The notes under the pieces are model-generated. The model was not told the DNA's origin, did no database searches, and saw only the letters and a list, made by a program, of their open reading frames with translations. A program made the position numbers and the translations under genes. From Chitinophaga sp. YR627 (GTDB lineage: Bacteria; Bacteroidota; Bacteroidia; Chitinophagales; Chitinophagaceae), in NCBI RefSeq assembly GCF_900114995.1, contig NZ_FOUX01000006.1, positions 620,001 to 684,000 of the forward strand: DNA of 64,000 nucleotides, read 5' to 3'. The stretch's first letter is position 1; the number at the start of each line of letters is the position of its first letter. Shown in pieces: positions 59,501 through 64,000 of this stretch.

Positions 59501-62022
59501 GTAACGGGTCTGTTCTTACTCAGCAGATTGGTATATCCATGTTCTATGATATCAGCGATCCCTTTAAACAGATGATAGTCGTTCGCCAGGGCGCCGTGGG
59601 TGACGTTTGCATAGTATACCGCGTCATTGGAGATCAGCTTTTGCGGTATCCCGGTATCCCAGGTGACGCTCTGGTCTCCCTCTGTCGTATATAAAAATAC
59701 CAGTTCTTTCCCTCTTTTTTTCTGCTCTATCCGGTAATCATACACGGTTGCCTTATCCTTGCCTGCTATATAGACGATATTGCTGTAATCCAGCTTGTCC
59801 ATATGCTCCAGGGCTTTATTGCGATAAGTATCGAAAGCTTTCAGATCATCTTTATGGGGTAAGGGCCAGTCCGTTTCATCCAGTGCATCCCTCATCGCCT
59901 CCCAGGTAGATATTTTACCAAAGTCGCAACGCGGATCTTTAGAGAGAGGGAGCAGGTTCAGCAAGCCCTGGAAACGGGAAAATACGGTTAACAGCTCTTT
60001 CTTCGTGTTAAAGATATCTATCATGTTGAGCTTCCGTATAATAGGGTCCATGCCGAAAAGCACGGCAGGAATACGGAAAGAACCTCCTAAGGGAGCTCCC
60101 AGCAGCACGAGCTTGAATTTCGGTGAGGCATTCAGTTTTTTCCATTCATCCTGGTATTTGATCATGAAGTCTCTGAACAGGACGCCCCCCATGGAATGGG
60201 CTACTACTTTAATGGGTTGCTTGTAAACCAGCAGTTCGCCTATTTTAACTTTGAGTTTTTCAGCCACCGTTTCCAGCGGACTTCTCCAGTCATAAGCGAA
60301 AGTTACGACATCGTGGGTGCGGGAGAAGAATTCATAGATTTCTTTGTAGGCCGTCGCAATGAGACCTGCGGGAGCCACCTGCTCGTTATCCATACGCAAC
60401 AGGGTGAGATGACCGCTGAATAAACGGGAATAATCGATCCACAGGCGTTTTTTATCTACATGCAACGTCGAACCCATGATACCGGGTAACAATAGCAGGA
60501 TCGGCTTACTGCCTTTAACAGTTGTATTCATGATCTCACCACCCTCGAGTCCCGGCATGGCTTGCCGGTCCTGGTATATTACCTCCGGCGCCCATTTGCT
60601 GAACCCCGGGATAGCCGCATTGCCCGAAGTTTGTAATGCATTGAGGATGGCCGTTTTAGTCTCAGTATTGCGGAAGTAACCAAAATGATCGATGTCTCTT
60701 CCTTCATAAAAGAAAAACTGAGGCTCATCTGAACGTTTGGCCCCCAGATACATCGAATTGGTATTGACCACCAGGTCATTCTTCCCCGTATAAAATAATT
60801 TACTGGCAATGATCAGCAGGCCTTTCAGATTGATCGCAGCATCACAATTGCCGGAAATCACAGCCAGCGGCTGACTGATAATATTGTTGCCCGGCTCCTT
60901 GCTATTGAGCGCGATAATGAAGGGAGATTCCGGATTCATCGCTTCAATACCCGGCAGTACATTGATGTTATTTTTAGTATCTACAACAGCGGCAATAAGA
61001 TTTCTTACGGCTATGTAGATCGGCGTAGAAAATACGCCGGTCGCCAGACCCACCAGGTTACAGGTAATATTCAGAAAGTGTTCAAGTCTGCGGGACGCGA
61101 GCATGGTGCCGTTGGCCGGACAGGCAACACGGATAAACTTTTTTACGGAGATTTGTCTGCCACTGATGGCTGCCCTGATCGCGCTGATACAATCAACTTC
61201 CCTGGTTCGGCCGCATTTTTGAAGATAGCTGATCTCATTGGGAGAAAAGCCATTTTCCAGTTCGTTGTTAGTACAAAATCTGCAGAGTATCTCCCCCAGT
61301 AATCCACCACGGGAATGACTGAGCAGATGTAATTCTGCCTGCTCCGGCAACTCGTTCACTAATTGAAGAACATTCTCAAGTGGACTCTCTGTAAGTGTCC
61401 GGTGTTGAAATGCCAGTACATTGGAACCATATACATCCTGGATATACTTCCATACCGGTGTACCGGGAAGGGCGTCAAAAGAGCCCTTGGTCGATGAATT
61501 GGTACCATGTAGTAATAAAAGATAGGGTTTATCTGTACGTTCAGCCGTAAATTCATGCAGCTTCAGGTCCCTGTCCACACGATAAAGCCTCGGGGCCATC
61601 CCCAGTGTTTTATTCTCCAGGTCTTTCGCTATTTCATGAACAGTGTGGTTGACCACCTTCTTCACAAAAATGTTGAAGAACTTCAGCGCAATATCGGTGA
61701 CAATCCCCCGTTCTGTCGATTCTCCTTGTATAGATAATGGCAGATCTATGGTGTCGGTATCTGTATCCGCTGCCCGCAGGACCTTGTCCGGAAATAATTC
61801 TTCCAGGGTGTCCAGTCCCCCGATCCAGGTGGTGCCATCCTCAAAAATGAATTCAAGGAGATCATCGTCCTGCACCGTAACGGTGTTATTGTTAAAGGAA
61901 ATGCCGCGTACAGGGCCATTGATCCGGAAAGATTGTTTCAGCTGAAGTTGGGAGTCAGCTGATTCCACCTGCGCTGTTGTGGGGATTTCTTCACCGCGTA
62001 TTCTGATTTTGGAGATACTCAT
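56599..62022 (-). CDS. Giant lipase-lipase-CHAT protease protein
   Basis: 1807 aa. Residues about 1-140 are a beta-type leader. First alpha/beta hydrolase at about 165-460: LLLLHGTNSST, LLSHSRGGLLGE (Ser237), with GKNDLVV (Asp416) and DHFGYF (His446) as likely triad. Second, LCAT/PGAP1-like hydrolase at about 505-870: LLLLPGIMGSTLH and KVVAHSMGGVLF (Ser610). A middle domain (about 890-1150; GAIIVGLGDFGGL, SLIIGCGYGGL) recalls the M17-peptidase/macro-like domain of CHAT proteins. CHAT caspase-like protease at about 1160-1460: LHLAGHGIYDP (His about 1303) and LVFINCCYLG (Cys about 1343). Helical C-terminus. First gene of the operon with FRG, TIR-propeller and FRG. Three enzymatic sites in one chain are exceptional; a membrane-attacking effector gated by a protease is an inference. 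Confidence 0.85.
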   Translation of the reverse strand: MSISKIRIRGEEIPTTAQVESADSQLQLKQSFRINGPVRGISFNNNTVTVQDDDLLEFIFEDGTTWIGGLDTLEELFPDKVLRAADTDTDTIDLPLSIQGESTERGIVTDIALKFFNIFVKKVVNHTVHEIAKDLENKTLGMAPRLYRVDRDLKLHEFTAERTDKPYLLLLHGTNSSTKGSFDALPGTPVWKYIQDVYGSNVLAFQHRTLTESPLENVLQLVNELPEQAELHLLSHSRGGLLGEILCRFCTNNELENGFSPNEISYLQKCGRTREVDCISAIRAAISGRQISVKKFIRVACPANGTMLASRRLEHFLNITCNLVGLATGVFSTPIYIAVRNLIAAVVDTKNNINVLPGIEAMNPESPFIIALNSKEPGNNIISQPLAVISGNCDAAINLKGLLIIASKLFYTGKNDLVVNTNSMYLGAKRSDEPQFFFYEGRDIDHFGYFRNTETKTAILNALQTSGNAAIPGFSKWAPEVIYQDRQAMPGLEGGEIMNTTVKGSKPILLLLPGIMGSTLHVDKKRLWIDYSRLFSGHLTLLRMDNEQVAPAGLIATAYKEIYEFFSRTHDVVTFAYDWRSPLETVAEKLKVKIGELLVYKQPIKVVAHSMGGVLFRDFMIKYQDEWKKLNASPKFKLVLLGAPLGGSFRIPAVLFGMDPIIRKLNMIDIFNTKKELLTVFSRFQGLLNLLPLSKDPRCDFGKISTWEAMRDALDETDWPLPHKDDLKAFDTYRNKALEHMDKLDYSNIVYIAGKDKATVYDYRIEQKKRGKELVFLYTTEGDQSVTWDTGIPQKLISNDAVYYANVTHGALANDYHLFKGIADIIEHGYTNLLSKNRPVTRGERTFTLPPAVDFDTSERGVYRTMLGYDAEDSIRSSDNPLQVSISQGDLKYAQYPVLAGHFDGDGIINAEHAIDVNLKGALLQRHKLGLYPGKIGSTEVLVSGQDDFKGAIIVGLGDFGGLTAFQLTQTVEQGVSKYLINLNSKLPFKNYASQSKMTGITSLIIGCGYGGLTVGNSVRAILQAVANANNKVKQLFNGDARLIENVEFIEQYEDRALSCFYHLNNIAKEENRSINISVDKTINRALGSKLRINAEYMDEWWNRITVKRTFITEGDKAIEGPLTFSASTGGAREELRELYTSNKVIEKLLEEISTNNHWTPSLARTVFELMIPNDFKEQLKKQWHINWILDKNTAGYPWELLQDSVSDARPFCINAGMIRQLATEDYRIKINNVVKDTALIIASPNLSGYLAPLPGALEEGRVANRILIDNGFDALHIPDGEAHTIIESLYKDDYKILHLAGHGIYDPKSPDKSGMVIGNGVYLTSFDIGQMSSVPELVFINCCYLGKVNGVDDKLYRERYKLAANLGTQMIENGVKVAVVTGWAVDDEAAANFTKVFYERMFAGDTFGDAVRSAREVIYNKFKHRNNTWGAYQCYGDPFYRLRIKVDKEKMFSFNFVIAQQAEIVLKNLLNDMENGDYTEADYLAKLDAISKAVDKAGIRNATITELEGMAYVDLYDYDMAIFKFESIEELESGSISFEALEKYYNVKSKRPLLEFKKGVDKEREAVLIKDVEDVITNLKNLLLLGKTGHRYSLTGSAYKRKAFMSTAPDDKAGAYLQAASHYYMADGVRNNKYKTYTYVSYNGLLYILSLLEKCEWDKELKIENTTIRLPQNKECLVAKLKERLSDVNTQATNGDYWRFLEIADIHLCIMLISYTEENEHQLFTDTLAAYQRRWSKAGSKGRKMAEVEHLEFLDDALQFTLDFLNERKAKDDEKKKKDRNEKTIKELGGLRKCLAQLKLQLLKEI

Positions 62023-62290
62023 TGTTTAGTGTATATAGGTAACAATAAGGTTGCACTACGTGAAAACAGGTAACAGTAAAACTTATCACTTCCCCCATTT
62101 CCGGAAGACAGATACATGATATTTATAAAGCGTAAGACATTATTCAGGGATAAAGCCGGGGTTCAATCTTTCATATATAGGTAGTAGCATCTCTCACATC
62201 TACCTCAGTTCAGGCTATTTGCGCTTCACCTGTCCTAAATGTAATTGTATTTTTCTTGTTCACAGGCATTTTTCATAACAGCTTTTGAAA

Positions 62291-62310
62291 AATACAAACT
62301 AGTTGGTATT
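62291..62310. promoter_or_regulatory. 20-bp palindrome, copy P3
   Basis: AATACAAACTAGTTGGTATT, identical to copy P1. It lies 269 bp before the start of the giant CHAT gene, at the right border of the accessory region. The 62023-62368 spacer otherwise shows no gene. Confidence 0.55.
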
Positions 62311-62368
62311 TTATAAGAAGGGGAGGATTAATGGTGGTTTTTGGTAATGTGTAGCCTGAAAACAAAAA

Positions 62369-62388
62369 GGCCGGCATCACTGCCGGCC
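62369..62388 (-). terminator. Terminator of the antiporter gene
   Basis: On the minus strand GGCCGGCA GTGA TGCCGGCC followed by TTTTTGTTTTC: an 8-bp GC-rich stem with T run, 24 bp after the antiporter stop codon. Confidence 0.85.
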
Positions 62389-62411
62389 TCCAGACTTTTC
62401 CAATAGATCTG

Positions 62412-63644
62412 CTAATCAATAAACCGATCTACCACTTTATTCAATGTCAGCCCCTGCACAATCACCGAGAAGATCACGATAATATAACTGGCCGATAATA
62501 TCAGCTCCTTATACGGAGAATCCGGTAAGGACAGCGCCAGCGCCACCGAAATACCGCCTCTCAGTCCCGCCCATACAAGGATCGCTGTCGTGCTGAATGT
62601 CGTCTTTAAAGACCTGCGTAACGCCAGTGCAGGCACTGCGATACTCACGCCTCTGGCAATCAGTACAAACAGTACGGACACCATACCAATGAACCAGTAA
62701 TTGCCGATAAAAGGCAGTACCACGATCTGCAGACCGATCATCACAAACAGGATAATATTCAGCAGTTCATCTATCAGTTCCCAGAACTGATGCAGGTAAT
62801 TCTGCAGCTCCGTATTCTCCTTGGCGCCGATAGACGTATTACCAAGAATAAGACCCGCAGCAACTGCCGCCAGTGGTACAGATACATGCAGCAGACTACC
62901 CACTACAGAGATCGCCATCACCATGGAAATAGAAACCAGTATCGCTGTCTGGAATTCTTCTATTTTCTTTGTCAGATAACCGGTGATAAAAGCGACCGCA
63001 GTACCCAATGCCAGACCGCCAAATACCTCTACCGCAAAAAGCTCTAAAGCATGTGTAAAAGAAAAGGATGCTTCCTGTGCCGCTACTTCGCCGATAGTAA
63101 TAAATAAGATCAGACCAACACCATCATTCAATAATGATTCACCGGAGATAATTGTTTCCAGCGACTGTGGGATCCTTGACTTCTTCAACACAGACAACAC
63201 CGCTACCGGGTCTGTCGGTGAGATCAATGCTCCAAAGAGGAAACAATATACCAGCGGCAGATCTATGCCCAGCAGGGTAGTAGTGATGTCCAGCAGAAAT
63301 CCGAAGATAACGGTGGACCCGACCACACCAATAGTACTAAGTACCAGTACCGGACGCTTCTGCTCCTTCAGCTTTTTATACTCAAAGTGAAAAGCACTGG
63401 CAAACAAGAGGAATGCCAGCATAATATCCAGCAGCGTTTTTGTGAAATCGATGCTCTGTGTAAGGTCACGAATAAAGTTGAATGCAACCGGAAATGCCTT
63501 ACCTGTCACCAGTATAAATACAGACAGCAGGATAGAAACAAACATTACGCCGATGGCACCAGGCAGTTTGATAAATCGAAGGTTAATGTAGGAAATCAAT
63601 GCACTTATTGTGATCAGAGCAGTAATGATTGTAAATGTATCCAT
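62412..63644 (-). CDS. CPA1-family cation:proton antiporter (NhaP-like)
   Basis: 410 aa with about 12 membrane helices. The CPA1 signature appears as LVYCFLFGALISPTDPVAVLSVLKK and SGESLLNDGVGLILF, which contains the ND pair used for ion binding, and the C-terminal AILVWAGLRGGISVALALSLP. It exchanges Na+ or K+ for H+ across the inner membrane. No long cytoplasmic tail, so a basic form of the family. GC and codon use look like typical chromosome. A TATATTTA box lies about 30 bp upstream of the start on the minus strand. Confidence 0.92.
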   Translation of the reverse strand: MDTFTIITALITISALISYINLRFIKLPGAIGVMFVSILLSVFILVTGKAFPVAFNFIRDLTQSIDFTKTLLDIMLAFLLFASAFHFEYKKLKEQKRPVLVLSTIGVVGSTVIFGFLLDITTTLLGIDLPLVYCFLFGALISPTDPVAVLSVLKKSRIPQSLETIISGESLLNDGVGLILFITIGEVAAQEASFSFTHALELFAVEVFGGLALGTAVAFITGYLTKKIEEFQTAILVSISMVMAISVVGSLLHVSVPLAAVAAGLILGNTSIGAKENTELQNYLHQFWELIDELLNIILFVMIGLQIVVLPFIGNYWFIGMVSVLFVLIARGVSIAVPALALRRSLKTTFSTTAILVWAGLRGGISVALALSLPDSPYKELILSASYIIVIFSVIVQGLTLNKVVDRFID

Positions 63645-63761
63645 GCACGCTATTTATTTGGTGAAGCGATAAATATACAAAAAAAATTTAACGATTCCCG
63701 TATGTAATGCATCATGCAATCAGTTACACTATAACTGCAACGTATATATGCTGGTGTTGAA

Positions 63762-64000
63762 TTAATTTTTCAGCAATGCCAGTGACGCTGCAAAACGTGG
63801 TGTACGCATCTGCTGCACCGCTTCATGCATCAGCGCTTTGCCATACATGAACTGTCCTTCATAGGTGGCCAGGGAGAGTTTACCGGCGCCTATCGCCGGA
63901 CCAACATCTTTCAGAAACACACCCGCTACATCCTGGTCATGTGCATAGTCCGCAGGCTTCGCCTTTGCCGCCAGTTGCAGCATCATCAGCGCATAAATGA
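63762..64000 (-). CDS. Partial gene at the right edge, C-terminal 79 codons
   Basis: The frame runs off the window: the ATG at 63986 is internal, preceded in frame by IYAL. Visible sequence is mostly helical (MMLQLAAKAKPADYAHDQDV, SLATYEGQFMYGKALMHEAV). No motif recognised. It ends 118 bp before the antiporter start, same strand, so the two may be co-transcribed. Confidence 0.65.
   Translation of the reverse strand, partial: IYALMMLQLAAKAKPADYAHDQDVAGVFLKDVGPAIGAGKLSLATYEGQFMYGKALMHEAVQQMRTPRFAASLALLKN

Noticed and set aside
47601..62310. The 20-bp palindromes as transcription terminators
   Set aside because: The two arms meet without a loop (ACTAGT centre) and the sites lie upstream of genes, so operator or recombination site is more likely than a terminator hairpin.

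Overview
The window reads as a Bacteroidota chromosome, most likely Chitinophagaceae (Chitinophaga-like). This is an inference from the gene families (propeller-type hybrid-like histidine kinase with a LytTR regulator, TetX-like flavoprotein, FGE-like secreted enzyme, many short secreted coiled-coil proteins) and from a TAnnTTTG-type promoter upstream of the one tRNA. No rRNA and no CRISPR array were seen. The hub of the window is an intact tRNA-Leu(CAA) gene on the minus strand at 44813-44896.

Left of the tRNA (about 3960-44810, on its 3' side) lies what I interpret as a stack of integrated cassettes. At least seven degenerate copies of one composite site occur (about 4.0, 13.5, 16.0, 22.8, 25.35, 27.57 and 28.88 kb, with a doubtful eighth at 27.97 kb). 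Each has a transcription-terminator hairpin (often AAAGGTCGGAG and its complement), then the tRNA-Leu 3' tail (GTGCCCAG), then a shared flank of about 45 bp. The same hairpin plus tail forms the real 3' end of the tRNA at 44778-44820. Between the sites sit small unrelated cargo sets: a GmrSD-type restriction protein; an EptA-like phosphoethanolamine transferase, an FGE pair, an MFS pump and a TetX-like enzyme; an amidohydrolase; a quinone-oxidoreductase/HxlR pair and a two-component system; a zinc-less oxidoreductase; secreted proteins; and a membrane protein. Only the cassette touching the tRNA (about 30884-44812) keeps a serine recombinase, and that reading frame runs into the tRNA gene. Its cargo is defence: a REase-STAND-repeat (Avs-like) protein, an MBL/trypsin/middle-component/ABC-ATPase operon matching the ABC-three-component layout, and a duplicated-domain protein of unknown role. 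A group II intron with a frameshifted reverse transcriptase has split one of the att-like sites.

Right of the tRNA (45060-62300) is a second accessory region of different character: an oxidoreductase/AraC pair, a SLATT membrane protein, a ThsA-like SIR2-SLOG protein, a TIR-like-GAF protein with a polytopic membrane partner, and a four-gene minus-strand operon (lipase-lipase-CHAT giant protein, FRG, TIR-propeller, FRG) that I cannot match to a described defence system. Three near-identical 20-bp palindromes (AATACMAACTAGTTGGTATT) at 47601, 51164 and 62291 punctuate this region and may be operators or recombination sites.

The last 1.6 kb (62412-64000) looks like ordinary chromosome: a CPA1-type cation/proton antiporter with a clear terminator and a partial gene at the edge.
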